Source: Limnobacter sp. MED105
GTDB taxonomy: Bacteria; Pseudomonadota; Gammaproteobacteria; Burkholderiales; Burkholderiaceae_B
Reading direction: 5' to 3'
DNA length: 64,000 nucleotides
NCBI RefSeq assembly: GCF_000170915.1
Contig: NZ_ABCT01000002.1
Location: forward strand, 1-64,000
A program made the position numbers and the translations under genes. Positions 1-11,941 of this stretch are shown piece after piece. Each line of letters starts with the position of its first letter. Position 1 is the stretch's first letter. Under the pieces are notes generated by a model. That model was given only the letters and a program-made list of their open reading frames with translations. It was not told where the DNA came from and ran no database searches.

Positions 1-3000
1 ATTGAACAGCGCCTCGGCTTGCGCACGTGGGTCATGTTCGGCTTCCATTTGGCGCAGTTCTTCTGCTTCGCGCCCTTCTTTTTCTTTGCGAGCCTTGTGG
101 AACGCCATGCCGGTACCGGCTGGGATCAGACGACCCACAATGACGTTTTCCTTCAAACCGCGCAATTCATCGCGTTTGCCCATAATGGCCGCTTCGGTCA
201 GTACACGGGTTGTTTCCTGGAAGGAAGCAGCCGAGATGAACGAATCGGTGGACAGCGACGCCTTTGTAATACCCAGCAAGATGTTTTGGTAGCTTGCTTC
301 GCGCTTGTTTTCACTGCGCATTTTGTCGTTTGCGTCCAACAACTCAGAACGCTCGACCTGCTCGCCTGGGATGAAGCCGGTTTCGCCCGGATCATCCACG
401 ATTACACGACGCAGCATTTGACGAACAATCACTTCAATGTGCTTGTCGTTAATCTTCACGCCCTGTAAACGGTAAACATCCTGAACTTCGTCCACGATGT
501 AGCGCGCGAGGGCTTCGATGCCCAACAAGCGAAGAATGTCATGCGGATCAGCTGGACCGTCCACGATAGATTCGCCCTTGTTAACCACCTGGCCGTCGTG
601 TACCAGCACGTGTTTGTCTTTCGGGATCAAGAATTCATGTGACACACCGTCGAGGTCAGTAATGACCAGACGCTGTTTGCCTTTTGTGTCCTTACCGAAA
701 GAAACCGTACCTGTGACTTCGGCCAACATGCCTGCGTCTTTGGGTGAACGGGCTTCAAACAATTCAGCCACACGTGGCAGACCACCAGTGATGTCACGGG
801 TTTTCTGGCTTTCCTGAGGAATACGCGCCAGAACTTCACCCACAAACACGTCCTGGTTATCGCGTACTGTGATCAGTGCACCAACCGGGAAGCTGATGTT
901 CACAGAATGATCAGAGCCGGCGATTTTCACTTCATTGCCCTGTGGATCGATCAATTTAACCTGCGGACGCTCGCCTTTGCTGCCGGCGGTACGACGCTTT
1001 GCGTCGATAACCACTAAAGTGGACAAACCGGTTACATCGTCGATCTGCTTGGCAACAGTTGCACCCTCTTCGATATTCTCGAAGCGGATCTTGCCGGCGT
1101 ATTCGGTCACGATTGGACGTGTCAAAGGATCCCAGGTAGCCAGCATTGCGCCCGCTTTAACCTGATTACCATCCAGCACGGCCAGTGTCGCACCGTAAGG
1201 CACTTTGTGACGCTCGCGCTCACGACCGAAGTCATCGGTGATCAGCACTTCGCCTGAACGGGAAATTACGATCTGCTCGCCCTTGCCATTGGTGACGTAG
1301 CGCATAGTGGCAGTGAAACGGATCACGCCGTTTGACTTGGCTTCAATGCTGGACACCACTGCTGCACGAGACGCCGCACCACCGATGTGGAACGTACGCA
1401 TAGTCAGCTGTGTACCAGGTTCACCGATGGACTGCGCAGCGATCACACCCACAGCTTCACCGTTGTTGACCAAGTAACCGCGACCGAGGTCACGACCGTA
1501 ACACTTGGCACACAGGCCGTAGCGTGTGTCGCAAGACAGTGGCGTACGTACGCGCACTTCATCGATCCCCAGATGGTCGATCAGTTCAACCGCATCTTCG
1601 TCGAGCAGCTTGCCAACTTCGAAGACGGTTTCCTGAGTTTCAGGGTTGACTACATCAGACACCACTACGCGACCCAAAATACGATCGCGCAAGGCTTCAA
1701 TCACCTCACCACCTTCAACCAGGGCCTTCATGGCCACGCCGTTAGAGGTACCACAATCGTCTTCTACCACGACCAGGTCTTGGGTCACATCAACAAGGCG
1801 ACGCGTCAGGTAACCGGAGTTCGCTGTTTTCAGTGCCGTGTCGGCCAAGCCTTTACGTGCACCGTGCGTTGAAATGAAGTACTGCAATACGTTCAGACCT
1901 TCGCGGAAGTTCGCAATGATCGGCGTTTCGATGATCGAGCCGTCTGGCTTGGCCATCAAGCCACGCATACCGGCCAGCTGGCGGATCTGCGCTGCTGAAC
2001 CACGCGCGCCGGAGTCAGCCATCATGTAAATCGCGTTGAACGATTCCTGACGAACTTCGTTACCGTTACGGTCGATGACTGGTTCGGTAGCCAGCTGTTC
2101 CATCATGGCCTTGCCAACCTGGTCGCCTGCACGGCCCCAGATGTCAACAACCTTGTTGTAACGTTCACCCTGTGTTACCAAGCCAGATGTGTACTGGGAT
2201 TGAATTTCCTTCACTTCTGCTTCAGCGGCAGCGATGATGACCTGCTTCTGAGCCGGAACCACCATGTCGCCCATGGCGATGGAAATACCGCCGCGAGTGG
2301 CCATGCGGAAACCGAACTGCATCAGCTTGTCTGCAAAAATCACCGTTTCACGTAAACCACAGCGACGGAAAGACGCGTTGATCAGGCGGGAAATTTCTTT
2401 CTTCTTCAAAGGACGGTCAATGAAGGAGAACGGCAAGCCCGGTGGCAGGATTTCTGACAACAAGGCACGACCAACAGTTGTTTCATAGCGCGTGCGCTTG
2501 GAGGTCTTTTCGCCAGTTTCCTTGTTCACATCGTATTCAGTGATGCGAACGGTTACACGGGTGGCCAACTCGACTTCTTTGTTGTCATAGGCACGATTCG
2601 CTTCGCTGACATCAGAAAACATGATGCCTTCGTTGCGGCCGTTGACTTTGTCACGGGTGGTGTAGTACAGGCCCAACACGATGTCTTGTGAAGGAACGAT
2701 AGACGGATCACCGTTGGCGGGGAACAGCACGTTGTTCGATGCAAGCATCAGGGTACGCGCTTCGATCTGGGCTTCCAGAGACAAAGGCACGTGAACCGCC
2801 ATTTGGTCACCGTCAAAGTCGGCGTTGAACGCGGCACACACCAGCGGGTGCAATTGAATGGCCTTGCCTTCAATTAGCACGGGCTCAAAAGCCTGAATAC
2901 CCAAGCGATGCAAAGTTGGCGCGCGGTTCAACATGACCGGATGCTCGCGAATCACTTCTTCCAGAATGTCCCAAACGATGGGTTCCTGGTTTTCAACGAA

Positions 3001-4197
3001 TTTCTTGGCTTGCTTGATGGTTGTTGCGATGCCCATCACTTCCAAACGGTTGAAAATGAACGGCTTGAACAATTCGAGCGCCATCAGCTTTGGCAAACCG
3101 CACTGGTGCAATTTCAGCTGTGGGCCCACCACGATCACTGAACGACCCGAGTAGTCCACACGCTTGCCCAGCAAGTTTTGACGGAAACGACCACCCTTGC
3201 CCTTGATCATGTCGGCCAAAGACTTCAATGGGCGCTTGTTGGCGCCAGTCATGGCCTTGCCGCGACGACCGTTGTCCAGCAATGAGTCGACAGCTTCCTG
3301 CAACATGCGCTTTTCATTTCGCACAATAATGTCAGGCGCGTTCAACTCGAGCAGACGCTTCAGGCGGTTGTTTCGGTTAATGACGCGACGGTACAAATCA
3401 TTCAGGTCAGAGGTCGCAAAGCGGCCACCATCAAGCGGCACCAATGGGCGCAATTCTGGCGGCAACACGGGTAACACTTCCAGAATCATCCACTCTGGCT
3501 TGATGCCAGACTTCTGGAAACCTTCGAGCACTTTCAGGCGCTTGGCGATTTTCTTGATCTTGGCCTCAGAATTGGTGGTACCCAACTCCTCGCGCAGTGT
3601 GGTCACTTCGCGGTCAATGTCAATGGACTTCAGCAATTCCTTGATGCCTTCAGCACCCATGAACGCAACGAAATCGTCACCATACTCTTCTTGCTTGGCG
3701 AGGTAATCTTCTTCGGTTAGCAGTTGCGCGCGCTTGAGCGGGGTCATGCCAGGCTCTACAACTACGAAACCTTCGAAGTACAACACACGCTCGATGTCAC
3801 GCAGTGTCATGTCCAGCACCATGCCCAAACGGGATGGCAAGGATTTCAGAAACCAGATGTGCGCAACAGGCGACGCAAGATCGATGTGGCCCATGCGCTC
3901 ACGACGCACTTTGGCCAAAGTCACTTCAACGCCACACTTCTCGCAGATCACACCGCGATGCTTCAAACGCTTGTACTTGCCGCACAAGCATTCGTAGTCC
4001 TTGATTGGGCCAAAAATTTTGGCACAAAACAGACCATCACGCTCGGGCTTGAAGGTGCGGTAGTTGATGGTTTCTGGCTTTTTAACTTCACCGAAAGACC
4101 ACGAACGGATTTTGTCGGGCGATGCGATCGCAATCTTGATTGCGTCGAACTGCTCGTCTTGCTGGACCTGTTTAAACAGATCTAATAAAGCTTTCAT
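1..4197 (-). CDS. rpoC: RNA polymerase beta' subunit RpoC (3' end beyond window)
   Basis: Largest catalytic subunit of RNA polymerase. The frame is open for 1399 codons from ATG 4197 to the window edge, so only the extreme C terminus is missing if the length is the usual ~1400. Visible landmarks are the N-terminal zinc-binding cysteines near residues 70-88 ([19 protein letters not shown]), the Mg-binding NADFDGD loop near residue 460, and the second zinc site ([17 protein letters not shown]). The start is supported by a strong Shine-Dalgarno, CGGAGGT, just upstream. It lies 23 bp after rpoB in the same operon. Nothing unusual was seen in the catalytic regions. Confidence 0.99.
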   Translation of the reverse strand, partial: MKALLDLFKQVQQDEQFDAIKIAIASPDKIRSWSFGEVKKPETINYRTFKPERDGLFCAKIFGPIKDYECLCGKYKRLKHRGVICEKCGVEVTLAKVRRERMGHIDLASPVAHIWFLKSLPSRLGMVLDMTLRDIERVLYFEGFVVVEPGMTPLKRAQLLTEEDYLAKQEEYGDDFVAFMGAEGIKELLKSIDIDREVTTLREELGTTNSEAKIKKIAKRLKVLEGFQKSGIKPEWMILEVLPVLPPELRPLVPLDGGRFATSDLNDLYRRVINRNNRLKRLLELNAPDIIVRNEKRMLQEAVDSLLDNGRRGKAMTGANKRPLKSLADMIKGKGGRFRQNLLGKRVDYSGRSVIVVGPQLKLHQCGLPKLMALELFKPFIFNRLEVMGIATTIKQAKKFVENQEPIVWDILEEVIREHPVMLNRAPTLHRLGIQAFEPVLIEGKAIQLHPLVCAAFNADFDGDQMAVHVPLSLEAQIEARTLMLASNNVLFPANGDPSIVPSQDIVLGLYYTTRDKVNGRNEGIMFSDVSEANRAYDNKEVELATRVTVRITEYDVNKETGEKTSKRTRYETTVGRALLSEILPPGLPFSFIDRPLKKKEISRLINASFRRCGLRETVIFADKLMQFGFRMATRGGISIAMGDMVVPAQKQVIIAAAEAEVKEIQSQYTSGLVTQGERYNKVVDIWGRAGDQVGKAMMEQLATEPVIDRNGNEVRQESFNAIYMMADSGARGSAAQIRQLAGMRGLMAKPDGSIIETPIIANFREGLNVLQYFISTHGARKGLADTALKTANSGYLTRRLVDVTQDLVVVEDDCGTSNGVAMKALVEGGEVIEALRDRILGRVVVSDVVNPETQETVFEVGKLLDEDAVELIDHLGIDEVRVRTPLSCDTRYGLCAKCYGRDLGRGYLVNNGEAVGVIAAQSIGEPGTQLTMRTFHIGGAASRAAVVSSIEAKSNGVIRFTATMRYVTNGKGEQIVISRSGEVLITDDFGRERERHKVPYGATLAVLDGNQVKAGAMLATWDPLTRPIVTEYAGKIRFENIEEGATVAKQIDDVTGLSTLVVIDAKRRTAGSKGERPQVKLIDPQGNEVKIAGSDHSVNISFPVGALITVRDNQDVFVGEVLARIPQESQKTRDITGGLPRVAELFEARSPKDAGMLAEVTGTVSFGKDTKGKQRLVITDLDGVSHEFLIPKDKHVLVHDGQVVNKGESIVDGPADPHDILRLLGIEALARYIVDEVQDVYRLQGVKINDKHIEVIVRQMLRRVIVDDPGETGFIPGEQVERSELLDANDKMRSENKREASYQNILLGITKASLSTDSFISAASFQETTRVLTEAAIMGKRDELRGLKENVIVGRLIPAGTGMAFHKARKEKEGREAEELRQMEAEHDPRAQAEALFN

Positions 4198-4220
4198 TTA
4201 AATACCTCCGTCGCGACCGA

Positions 4221-7200
4221 TCAATTACGGTCCAGATCAATATCAATACCGAGTGAGCGGATTTCTTTCACGAGTACGTTGAAAGATTCCGGCATACCGG
4301 CATCGATCGTGTGATCACCTTTGACCAAATTCTCATACACCTTCGTACGACCATTCACGTCATCTGACTTTACAGTCAACATTTCCTGCAGCACGTACGA
4401 TGCGCCATATGCTTCCAAAGCCCACACTTCCATCTCACCGAAGCGCTGGCCACCGAACTGGGCTTTACCGCCCAGTGGCTGCTGCGTAACCAGAGAGTAT
4501 GGTCCGGTTGAACGGGCGTGCATTTTGTCATCAACCAAGTGGTGCAACTTCAGCACGTGCTTGTAGCCAACAGTGACCTTGCGGTCGAATGCGTCACCTG
4601 TGCGCCCGTCATAGAGGGTCACCTGGGTTTTGGACTCGTTAAAGCCCAAAGCCTGCATGCGTGGGTCTTCGTCCGGGTAAGCCAGACGCAGCATTTCAAG
4701 AATGTCTTCTTCGTTCGCACCGTCGAATACCGGTGTAGCGAAAGGCATGCCCTTGGTCAGGTTTTTGCCCATGTTGATAATTTCGATGTCCGTCAGGGAA
4801 TCAAGATCAACTGTGGTGCCTGTGCCGTTGTATACCTTGTGCAGGTATTCACGCAAGCGCGCCACGGCATTCTGTTCACGCAGCATTTCATTGATGCGAT
4901 CACCGATACCCTTTGCGGCCCAACCGAGGTGGGTTTCAAGAATCTGGCCCACGTTCATACGTGAAGGAACACCCAAGGGGTTCAATACGATGTCGACAGG
5001 ACGACCATCTGCCATGTGTGGCAAGTCTTCCACAGGCACGATCTTGGAAACCACACCCTTGTTACCGTGACGTCCGGCCATTTTGTCACCAGGCTGCAAG
5101 CGACGCTTGACTGCCAGGTACACCTTGACCATTTTCAGAACGCCTGGTGGCAATTCATCGCCCTGCGTCAGTTTCTTGCGCTTTTCTTCAAAAGCCAGAT
5201 CAAACTGATGACGCTTGTCTTCGATTGACTTCTTCAGTGTTTCAAGTTGGCCAGCAGCCTCTTCTTCCGCAAGACGGATATCGAACCAGTGGTGATGATC
5301 AACTTCTTTCAAATACTCAGTCGTGATCTTTGTGCCTTTCGCCAGCTTGGCTGGACCGCCATTGGCCACTTTACCAACCAGGAAACGCTCGATACGGCTG
5401 AATGCATCAGCTTCAACGATACGCATCTGGTCATTCAGGTCCAGGCGATAGCGCTTCAGCTCATCATCAATGATGGACTGTGCACGCTTGTCTCGCACGA
5501 TGCCTTCACGGGTGAACACCTGAACGTCGATCACAGTACCTGTCATGCCGGAAGGCACACGCAGGGAGGTATCTTTCACGTCGGATGCTTTTTCACCGAA
5601 AATGGCACGAAGCAATTTCTCTTCGGGGGTGAGCTGGGTTTCGCCTTTTGGCGTAACCTTGCCCACCATGACGTCGCCTGCCTGTACCTCGGCACCGATG
5701 TACACGATACCGGACTCATCCAGACGCGACAGCTGGGCTTCAGACAAGTTGGAAATATCGCGAGTAATTTCTTCGGAACCCAGTTTGGTGTCACGCGCAA
5801 CCACTGACAGTTCTTCGATGTGAATCGAAGTGTAGCGGTCTTCGGCAACAACGCGCTCTGAGATCAAGATCGAATCTTCGAAGTTGTAACCGTTCCAGGG
5901 CATGAACGCGACAAGCATGTTCTGACCCAAGGCCAATTCGCCCAGGTCGGTGGAAGCGCCATCTGCAATGACGTCGCCCTTGGCGATGATGTCGCCCTTG
6001 TTCACGATAGGACGCTGGTTGATGTTGGTGTTCTGGTTGGAACGTGTGTACTTGGTGAGGTTGTAAATATCTACACCCACCGAACCAGATTCAACTTCGT
6101 TGTCGTTCACGCGAATCACGATACGGTTTGCATCCACGTAATCCACGACACCGCCATGGTCGGCCACGATTACCGTGCCCGAGTCGACGGCAACAGTACG
6201 TTCAATACCGGTACCGGCGAACGGTTTTTCAGGGCGCAGACAAGGCACAGCCTGACGCTGCATGTTCGCACCCATCAGAGCTCGGTTCGCATCGTCGTGT
6301 TCCAGGAACGGAATCAATGAGGCAGCAACAGACACGATCTGGCCTGGAGCAACGTCCATCAATTCAACGCCGGAAGGATCCATCAGCTCGAATTCACCAG
6401 CCACACGGCAGGAGACCAAATCGCCGACCAAGCGCTTCTTCTCGTCGATTTCCGCGTTCGCCTGCGCGATCACAAAACGACCTTCTTCAATTGCAGACAA
6501 GTAAACGATTTCGTCGGATACAACGCCACCTTCAACCTTGCGGTAAGGTGTTTCCAGGAAGCCATACTCGTTCAAACGAGCAAACATCGCCATGGAGTTG
6601 ATCAGACCAATGTTCGGACCTTCTGGAGTTTCAATTGGGCACACACGACCATAGTGGGTGGTGTGTACGTCACGCACCTCGAAGCCGGCGCGCTCACGGG
6701 TCAAACCGCCTGGGCCCAAAGCTGATACGCGACGCTTGTGCGTGATTTCAGAAAGTGGGTTGGTTTGGTCCATGAACTGTGACAGCTGGGAGGAACCGAA
6801 GAATTCCTTGATCGCCGCAGAAATCGGCTTGGAATTGATCAGGTCATGCGGCATCAGGTTTTCGGCTTCAGCCTGACCCAAGCGCTCTTTCACAGCACGC
6901 TCAACACGCACCAAGCCCGCACGGAACTGGTTTTCAGCCAATTCGCCTACACAGCGAACGCGACGGTTACCCAGGTGATCGATGTCATCGATCTCGCCAT
7001 TGCCGTTGCGCAAGTCAACCAGAATCTTGATCACGGCGAGAATGTCGTCATCTTGCAGCACCATGGCGCCTTCCACTTCCGGACGACCAACACGGCGGTT
7101 GAATTTCATACGACCCACACGGGACAAATCGTAGGAGTCTTCGCTGTAGAACAAGCGATTGAACAACATTTCCACCGCTTCTTCTGTGGGCGGCTCGCCT

Positions 7201-8330
7201 GGACGCATCATGCGATAAATCGCAACGCGCGCCGCGGTTTGATCTGCTGTTTCGTCGGTGCGCAGCGTTTGCGAAATGTAAGCACCGTGGTCAAGTTCGT
7301 TGGTGAAAATGGTTTCAACCACTTTCACACCCGCATCACGGATCTTGCCCATGATTTCTTCGGTGATTTCGTCATTGGCAGAGGCCACAACTTCACCAGT
7401 GCTGGCGTCGACAATGTTCTTGGCCAAGGTGCGGCCAATCAGGAAGTCTTCAGGCACAGAAATCTTTTTTAAGCCTGCTGCTTCAATGTCACGAATGTGC
7501 TTGGCGTTGATACGCTTGTCCTTCTGGACCAACACTTTGCCGGACTTGTCAACGATGTCAAATTTGGCAACTTCACCTTTCAGGCGTGAGGTCACCAAAT
7601 CCATCGATGCGCCTTCTGATTTGATTTCGAACTGATCGAATTCAAAGAAGGTAGACAGAATTTGCTCGTTATTCATGCCGATAGCTTTGAGCAGAATTGT
7701 CACGGGCATCTTGCGACGACGGTCGACACGGAAGTACAGCACGTCTTTGGGATCAAATTCGAAGTCGAGCCATGAACCACGGTACGGAATGATTCGAGCC
7801 GAGAACAGCAATTTGCCAGAGCTGTGTGTTTTGCCACGGTCGTGTTCAAAAAACACGCCAGGTGAACGGTGCAGCTGAGACACGATAACGCGCTCGGTAC
7901 CATTGATTACGAATGAACCGTTTTGTGTCATGAGTGGCAATTCACCCATGTACACTTCCTGCTCCTTGACCTCCTTCACCGTAGGCTTGCTGGCCTCACG
8001 GTCCAGAAGTACAAGGCGCACGCGCGCACGCAGCGGAGAGCAGAAGGTCAGGCCACGCTGTTGACATTCTTTGACGTCAAAAGCGGGTTCGCCCAGTGCG
8101 TATTGCACAAACTCCAAGCGAGCGTAACCGTTGTGCGAAACAATCGGAAATACAGACTGAAATGCTGCCTGTAGACCTTGTTCCGCGCGCTTTTCAACTG
8201 GAAGACCCAGTTGAAGAAAGTCGGTGTAAGAGTCAAGTTGAGTGGTGAGAAGGTACGGTACATCCAAAACTGGAGGCCGTTTCGCAAAGCTTTTGCGTAT
8301 GCGTTTTTTCTCGGTGGCAGAGTAAGACAT
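4221..8330 (-). CDS. rpoB: RNA polymerase beta subunit RpoB
   Basis: Catalytic subunit of RNA polymerase and the rifampicin target, 1369 aa, close to the family's usual ~1340-1370. The rifampicin cluster is present ([20 protein letters not shown], then [20 protein letters not shown]), as is the C-terminal [20 protein letters not shown] block. One oddity is the segment after the cluster, which reads VHTTHYGR. Residue 557 is Thr (codon ACC, 6660-6662) where E. coli and most relatives have Pro552. The start is ATG at 8330 with an AGGACA-like Shine-Dalgarno. A terminator-like attenuator separates it from rplL, and rpoC follows. Confidence 0.99.
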   Translation of the reverse strand: MSYSATEKKRIRKSFAKRPPVLDVPYLLTTQLDSYTDFLQLGLPVEKRAEQGLQAAFQSVFPIVSHNGYARLEFVQYALGEPAFDVKECQQRGLTFCSPLRARVRLVLLDREASKPTVKEVKEQEVYMGELPLMTQNGSFVINGTERVIVSQLHRSPGVFFEHDRGKTHSSGKLLFSARIIPYRGSWLDFEFDPKDVLYFRVDRRRKMPVTILLKAIGMNNEQILSTFFEFDQFEIKSEGASMDLVTSRLKGEVAKFDIVDKSGKVLVQKDKRINAKHIRDIEAAGLKKISVPEDFLIGRTLAKNIVDASTGEVVASANDEITEEIMGKIRDAGVKVVETIFTNELDHGAYISQTLRTDETADQTAARVAIYRMMRPGEPPTEEAVEMLFNRLFYSEDSYDLSRVGRMKFNRRVGRPEVEGAMVLQDDDILAVIKILVDLRNGNGEIDDIDHLGNRRVRCVGELAENQFRAGLVRVERAVKERLGQAEAENLMPHDLINSKPISAAIKEFFGSSQLSQFMDQTNPLSEITHKRRVSALGPGGLTRERAGFEVRDVHTTHYGRVCPIETPEGPNIGLINSMAMFARLNEYGFLETPYRKVEGGVVSDEIVYLSAIEEGRFVIAQANAEIDEKKRLVGDLVSCRVAGEFELMDPSGVELMDVAPGQIVSVAASLIPFLEHDDANRALMGANMQRQAVPCLRPEKPFAGTGIERTVAVDSGTVIVADHGGVVDYVDANRIVIRVNDNEVESGSVGVDIYNLTKYTRSNQNTNINQRPIVNKGDIIAKGDVIADGASTDLGELALGQNMLVAFMPWNGYNFEDSILISERVVAEDRYTSIHIEELSVVARDTKLGSEEITRDISNLSEAQLSRLDESGIVYIGAEVQAGDVMVGKVTPKGETQLTPEEKLLRAIFGEKASDVKDTSLRVPSGMTGTVIDVQVFTREGIVRDKRAQSIIDDELKRYRLDLNDQMRIVEADAFSRIERFLVGKVANGGPAKLAKGTKITTEYLKEVDHHHWFDIRLAEEEAAGQLETLKKSIEDKRHQFDLAFEEKRKKLTQGDELPPGVLKMVKVYLAVKRRLQPGDKMAGRHGNKGVVSKIVPVEDLPHMADGRPVDIVLNPLGVPSRMNVGQILETHLGWAAKGIGDRINEMLREQNAVARLREYLHKVYNGTGTTVDLDSLTDIEIINMGKNLTKGMPFATPVFDGANEEDILEMLRLAYPDEDPRMQALGFNESKTQVTLYDGRTGDAFDRKVTVGYKHVLKLHHLVDDKMHARSTGPYSLVTQQPLGGKAQFGGQRFGEMEVWALEAYGASYVLQEMLTVKSDDVNGRTKVYENLVKGDHTIDAGMPESFNVLVKEIRSLGIDIDLDRN

Positions 8331-8423
8331 ATTTTCTGTCCTGATGTCGAGCGGATTAAGCGATATGCATGTGATCTACACATGGCTTAACACACTCTAG
8401 TTTGTAATCGCTTTCTCAAGCGC

Positions 8424-8452
8424 AAAAAGCCCGGAGGCAAAAACCCCCGGGC
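8424..8452 (-). terminator. Attenuator/partial terminator between rplL and rpoB
   Basis: Read on the minus strand, a GC-rich hairpin has arms GCCCGGGGG and CCUCCGGGC (one G-U pair) around a short U-rich loop, followed directly by UUUUU. It lies 16 bp after the rplL stop and about 95 bp before rpoB. Since rpoB must be expressed, it most likely works as a partial terminator that lowers polymerase-subunit output relative to L7/L12, as is known for the E. coli rplL-rpoB gap. The structure is seen directly; its role is inferred. Confidence 0.75.
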
Positions 8453-8468
8453 ATTTCAAAAACCGACA

Positions 8469-8846
8469 TTACTTAACGTCGACTTTTGCACCAGCTTCTT
8501 CAAGTTGCTTCTTAACGTCATCAGCTTCAGCTTTGGAAACGCCTTCCTTAACAGCTTTAGGTGCGCCGTCAACCAGGTCTTTCGCTTCTTTCAGGCCAAG
8601 ACCTGTCAGTGCACGAACTACCTTAATTACGTTTACTTTGCTTTCGCCAGCAGCAGTCAGAATTACGTCGAATTCTGTCTTCTCTTCAGCAGCAGCGGCA
8701 CCGCCACCAGCAGCAGGAGCAGCAACTGCAACAGCAGCAGCAGCGGCAGAAACGCCAAACTTCTCTTCCATTTCTTTGATCAGTTCGGACAGTTCGAGTA
8801 CGGTCATGCCAGCGATGGCGTCGAGGATTTCGGCTTTAGTTGCCAT
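8469..8846 (-). CDS. rplL: 50S ribosomal protein L7/L12
   Basis: Acidic stalk protein of the large subunit, 125 aa. It recruits translational GTPases. The N-terminal dimerisation helix (about 1-30) is followed by an Ala/Gly-rich flexible hinge (about 36-55, rich in AAA and GGG) and a globular C-terminal domain ending [14 protein letters not shown]. It is 47 bp downstream of rplJ, with which it forms the stalk. The hinge accounts for the low-complexity GCA/GCC run in this region, so that run is not an independent repeat. Confidence 0.99.
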   Translation of the reverse strand: MATKAEILDAIAGMTVLELSELIKEMEEKFGVSAAAAAVAVAAPAAGGGAAAAEEKTEFDVILTAAGESKVNVIKVVRALTGLGLKEAKDLVDGAPKAVKEGVSKAEADDVKKQLEEAGAKVDVK

Positions 8847-8893
8847 TTGAGTATTCTCCAGTTAAAAGTTTGATTCGGCTATCTTGAAAAAAG

Positions 8894-9424
8894 TTAAGCA
8901 GCTTGCGATTCTTTCTGATCACGAACGGCAGCAACACCGCGAACAAATTTCGTAGGTACTTCGTTGAGCGTACGTACGAATGTCGCGATAGGTGCTTGCA
9001 TCGTGCCCAGCAATTTCGACAGAAGCTCGTCACGACTTGGCATGGTGGCCAGGGCCTTCACACCATCAACACCCATCACTTGGCCAGGCAAAGCACCAGC
9101 TGTAAGAATGAGTTTGTCGTTTGTCTTCGCGAAATTGACCAACACTTTGGCTGCTGCAACGGGATCGGGACTGATACCGTAAATCAGCGGGCCAACCATT
9201 TTGTCGGACAAACCTTCAAAGGCTGTACCGGCAATGGCTCGCTTTGCCAACGTGTTCTTCAGAACACGCAAATAAACACCTGCTGCACGAGCTTCCTTGC
9301 GGAGCTGCGTCACACTTTCTACAGACAGACCACGATATTCAGCAACAACCACTGCTTGAGCACTGGCCAACTGACCTGTGATCTCTTCAATGACTGCTGC
9401 TTTTTCTTGGCGATTCAATGCCAC
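8894..9424 (-). CDS. rplJ: 50S ribosomal protein L10
   Basis: Base of the ribosomal stalk, 176 aa. It binds 23S rRNA and carries L7/L12 dimers on its C-terminal helix. The N terminus [19 protein letters not shown] and the conserved [14 protein letters not shown] segment identify the family. It opens the rplJL-rpoBC part of the cluster and is preceded by a 207-bp gap suited to an autoregulatory L10 leader. The start has a GGAGAAAGACC-type Shine-Dalgarno. Confidence 0.99.
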   Translation of the reverse strand: MALNRQEKAAVIEEITGQLASAQAVVVAEYRGLSVESVTQLRKEARAAGVYLRVLKNTLAKRAIAGTAFEGLSDKMVGPLIYGISPDPVAAAKVLVNFAKTNDKLILTAGALPGQVMGVDGVKALATMPSRDELLSKLLGTMQAPIATFVRTLNEVPTKFVRGVAAVRDQKESQAA

Positions 9425-9631
9425 GGTCTTTCTCCAAAAAGAAGCGCTTATTGCACTGTTTAAAACAGGCGACCGAAATCAAGCTTTGAACATACATTCA
9501 TTACTTTTACTCGGGACCGCCATCTAGGTTGGATGGTTTTTTAAAATACAGAAATCAAAGATTCCTGCATTTCCAACGGTCTTTGACAACCTGTGAGCGC
9601 CGACAAGTCGGCTCACACAGCCCAAAGTTCT
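9425..9631 (-). promoter_or_regulatory. rplJ leader region (probable L10 autoregulatory leader)
   Basis: This 207-bp untranslated gap sits between rplA and rplJ inside an otherwise tightly packed operon. On the minus strand its 5' part holds a stable hairpin (9592-9617), with arms TGTGAG/CTCACA and CCGAC/GTCGG around a TT loop and a CG bulge. No U-run follows, so it is not a simple terminator. In many bacteria this gap carries the binding site by which L10-L7/L12 represses its own translation. That role is inferred from position and structure. Confidence 0.6.
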
Positions 9632-10330
9632 TTACTGACCCAACACAGAGGTTTGGTCAACACGTACACCACCACCCATGGTGCTGGATACGGCAATCTT
9701 TCTCAGGTACACACCCTTAGACGATGCTGGCTTTGATTTGTTCAACGCGTCCAGCAAGGCTGTCAGGTTGGACTTCAGCTTTTCAACATCGAAAGAGGCG
9801 CGACCGATTGTGCAATGAATAATGCCAGCCTTGTCAGTACGGAACTGCACTTGACCTGCCTTGGCGTTTTTAACCGCTGTGGCTACATCAGGAGTCACGG
9901 TGCCAACCTTCGGGTTTGGCATCAAGCCACGTGGACCCAAGATTTGACCCAAGGTACCTACGATGCGCATTGTGTCTGGTGAGGCGATGACCACGTCAAA
10001 GTTCATGTTACCGGCCTTGACTTCAGCAGCCAGGTCGTCCATGCCAACGATGTCTGCACCGGCGGCTTTGGCTTCTTCAGCCTTGGCGCCCTGGGCAAAT
10101 ACAGCCACGCGAACTGTCTTGCCAGTGCCTGCTGGCAAAACAACTGAACCACGAACAACCTGGTCAGATTTACGTGCATCAACGCCCAGCTGAATAGCGG
10201 CATCAACAGACTCGTCAAACTTGGCAGTTGCGGTTTCCTTGATCAGGCCCAGAGCCTGCTCTACTGGGTATACAGCATTGCGGTCAATTTTCGCGCGCAA
10301 TGCTTGTGTGCGTTTGGACAACTTAGCCAT
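9632..10330 (-). CDS. rplA: 50S ribosomal protein L1
   Basis: L1 stalk protein of the large subunit, 232 aa, which moves deacylated tRNA out of the E site and in many bacteria represses the rplKA mRNA. Family signatures are the N terminus [16 protein letters not shown], the central [20 protein letters not shown] block, and the C-terminal TMGGGVRVD. It abuts rplK: the rplK stop and rplA start are adjacent, so the two are probably translationally coupled. Confidence 0.99.
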   Translation of the reverse strand: MAKLSKRTQALRAKIDRNAVYPVEQALGLIKETATAKFDESVDAAIQLGVDARKSDQVVRGSVVLPAGTGKTVRVAVFAQGAKAEEAKAAGADIVGMDDLAAEVKAGNMNFDVVIASPDTMRIVGTLGQILGPRGLMPNPKVGTVTPDVATAVKNAKAGQVQFRTDKAGIIHCTIGRASFDVEKLKSNLTALLDALNKSKPASSKGVYLRKIAVSSTMGGGVRVDQTSVLGQ

Positions 10331-10762
10331 TTACAGACCCTCCACCACGATACCCATGCTGCGAGCTGAGCCAGCGATGGTGCGTACAGCAGCATCCATG
10401 TCAGCAGCCGTCAGGTCGGGCATTTTTGTTTTTGCGATTTCCTGAGCTTGCTCAAGAGTGATTTTACCCACTTTGTCCAAATGCGGACGTGGGGAGCCCT
10501 TGGTGATCTTTGCGGCCTTCTTGATCAACACGGTCGCAGGAGGCGTCTTCATGATGAACGTGAAAGACTTGTCTGCGAAAGCGGTGATCACCACAGGAAT
10601 CGGCAGACCTGGCTCGAGGCCTTGAGTCTGAGCGTTAAACGCCTTACAGAATTCCATGATGTTCAGACCACGCTGACCCAGTGCTGGGCCGATGGGTGGG
10701 GATGGGTTTGCCTTACCAGCTGGTACTTGCAGCTTGATAAAGCCAATGATTTTCTTGGCCAT
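10331..10762 (-). CDS. rplK: 50S ribosomal protein L11
   Basis: 143-aa GTPase-centre protein, which also senses uncharged tRNA through RelA. The N terminus [20 protein letters not shown] and the segment [18 protein letters not shown] are diagnostic. It heads the rplKA pair after a 115-bp gap from nusG, large enough for a promoter or an L1-binding leader, although no convincing -35/-10 pair was found there. The Shine-Dalgarno is ACGGAGAAATTTCA before ATG. Confidence 0.99.
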   Translation of the reverse strand: MAKKIIGFIKLQVPAGKANPSPPIGPALGQRGLNIMEFCKAFNAQTQGLEPGLPIPVVITAFADKSFTFIMKTPPATVLIKKAAKITKGSPRPHLDKVGKITLEQAQEIAKTKMPDLTAADMDAAVRTIAGSARSMGIVVEGL

Positions 10763-10877
10763 TGAAATTTCTCCGTGAGTTCAAACGCAGCCAGAGGCCG
10801 CTCCTCTCATTGCTTGAATTACCGTTCACCCTGTCAGCAATCAAATACAGGCGGCGGGAAAACATGACAGCCTCAGA

Positions 10878-11411
10878 TCAAACTTTTTCGACCTGATGGA
10901 AATCCAGCTCAACGGGCGTGGCTCGACCAAAAATGGTAACCGACACACGAAGCTTGCTTTTTTCGTAATTAATTTCTTCGACATTGCCATTAAAGTCTGC
11001 AAATGGGCCTTCTTTGACACGAACCATTTCACCCACTTCATACAACACTTTCGGACGCGGCTTCTCAGCGCCCTCTTGCATTTGCTGCATGATTTTATCG
11101 ACTTCCTTTTGGGAAATCGGTGTAGGGCGATTGCCTGTGCCGCCCACAAAACCAGTGACTTTCGGCGTGTTCTTGACCAAATGCCATGAATCGTCTGTCA
11201 TTTCCATTTCGACGAGAACATAACCAGGAAAGAAACGACGCTCAGAAATTGATTTTTGACCACCCTTGATTTCAACCACTTCTTCAGAGGGAACAAGGAT
11301 TTGGCCAAACAAGTCCGAAAACTCGGAACGGTCAATGCGCTCCTGCAGTGCTCGCTGCACACTCTTCTCAAGTCCTGAGTAGGCGTGCACCACGTACCAG
11401 CGTTTTGACAT
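10878..11411 (-). CDS. nusG: Transcription antitermination factor NusG
   Basis: 177-aa elongation factor that clamps RNA polymerase and couples it to the ribosome or to Rho. The N-terminal NGN domain begins [20 protein letters not shown], and the C-terminal KOW domain includes [16 protein letters not shown]. The start at 11411 is chosen because it begins the conserved domain and overlaps the secE stop in a TAATG arrangement. An upstream in-frame alternative would add 13 non-conserved residues. Confidence 0.98.
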   Translation of the reverse strand: MSKRWYVVHAYSGLEKSVQRALQERIDRSEFSDLFGQILVPSEEVVEIKGGQKSISERRFFPGYVLVEMEMTDDSWHLVKNTPKVTGFVGGTGNRPTPISQKEVDKIMQQMQEGAEKPRPKVLYEVGEMVRVKEGPFADFNGNVEEINYEKSKLRVSVTIFGRATPVELDFHQVEKV

Positions 11412-11794
11412 TATATTGTCCACCCTAAAATCAGATCGTAGAACACCCACTCAAGCGTTTTATCCACCAGAAGAAGATAAATCGACATGATCAAGACGAA
11501 CACAAAGACCACACCGGTCATTTGCATACCTTCTTTGCGGGTTGGCCAAACAACGCGTTTGGCTTCGTTCACGGAATCCTTGGCGAAACCCACAAACCGC
11601 TTGCCGGTTTGCGAGAGCAGAAAACTACCAACCGCCAACACAACACCTAACAAGACAACGCCAAGGCGAATGAAGAAATCTTCTGCCGACAAAACTTGAT
11701 AAGCCACCGCGCCGCCGATTGCGAATGCAACCGCCAGCACAAGCATCAGCTTGTCCTGCCCTGTAGATACTGTTTGAATGTCGTTTTGTGCCAT
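11411..11794 (-). CDS. secE: Preprotein translocase subunit SecE
   Basis: 127-aa inner-membrane subunit of the SecYEG channel. Three hydrophobic segments are visible: two near residues 18-60 and a C-terminal one near 95-115. Between them lies the conserved amphipathic region [18 protein letters not shown], the SecE signature. The three-segment form is typical of proteobacteria. ATG 11794 is preferred over a further-upstream in-frame codon because the extra 29 residues would run into the tRNA-Trp side and are not SecE-like. It overlaps nusG by 1 bp. Confidence 0.96.
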   Translation of the reverse strand: MAQNDIQTVSTGQDKLMLVLAVAFAIGGAVAYQVLSAEDFFIRLGVVLLGVVLAVGSFLLSQTGKRFVGFAKDSVNEAKRVVWPTRKEGMQMTGVVFVFVLIMSIYLLLVDKTLEWVFYDLILGWTI

Positions 11795-11851
11795 ATTCTC
11801 AAAATGTAAGCCGCCGCTGAAGCGATTCAGCGGCGACAGTCCTACCAAATT

Positions 11852-11927
11852 TGGCAGGGCAAGAGGGAATCGAACCCACAACCTTCGGTTTTGGAGACCG
11901 ACGCTCTGCCAATTGAGCTATTGCCCT
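11852..11927 (-). tRNA. tRNA-Trp (CCA anticodon)
   Basis: 76-nt cloverleaf with an encoded 3' CCA. Acceptor AGGGCAA pairs with TTGCCCT, the D arm is AGCTCAATTGGCAGAGC, the anticodon loop contains CTCCAAA (anticodon CCA), and the T arm is GGGTTCGATTCCC. It sits between tuf and secE, the standard betaproteobacterial position, so it is cotranscribed with tuf. Confidence 0.98.
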
Positions 11928-11941
11928 AAAAAACTCGAATG

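Noticed and set aside
5247-5807. 186-codon plus-strand frame inside rpoB
   Set aside because: Composition is typical of reverse-complemented coding DNA (rich in His, Phe, Cys and Asn); no family features.
4518-7472. Several open frames of 120-210 codons on the plus strand opposite rpoB
   Set aside because: They mirror the rpoB codon pattern, lack Shine-Dalgarno sites and recognisable domains, and overlap each other. They are antisense shadows.
8690-8760. Trinucleotide-like GCA/GCC repeat
   Set aside because: It encodes the normal Ala/Gly hinge of L7/L12.
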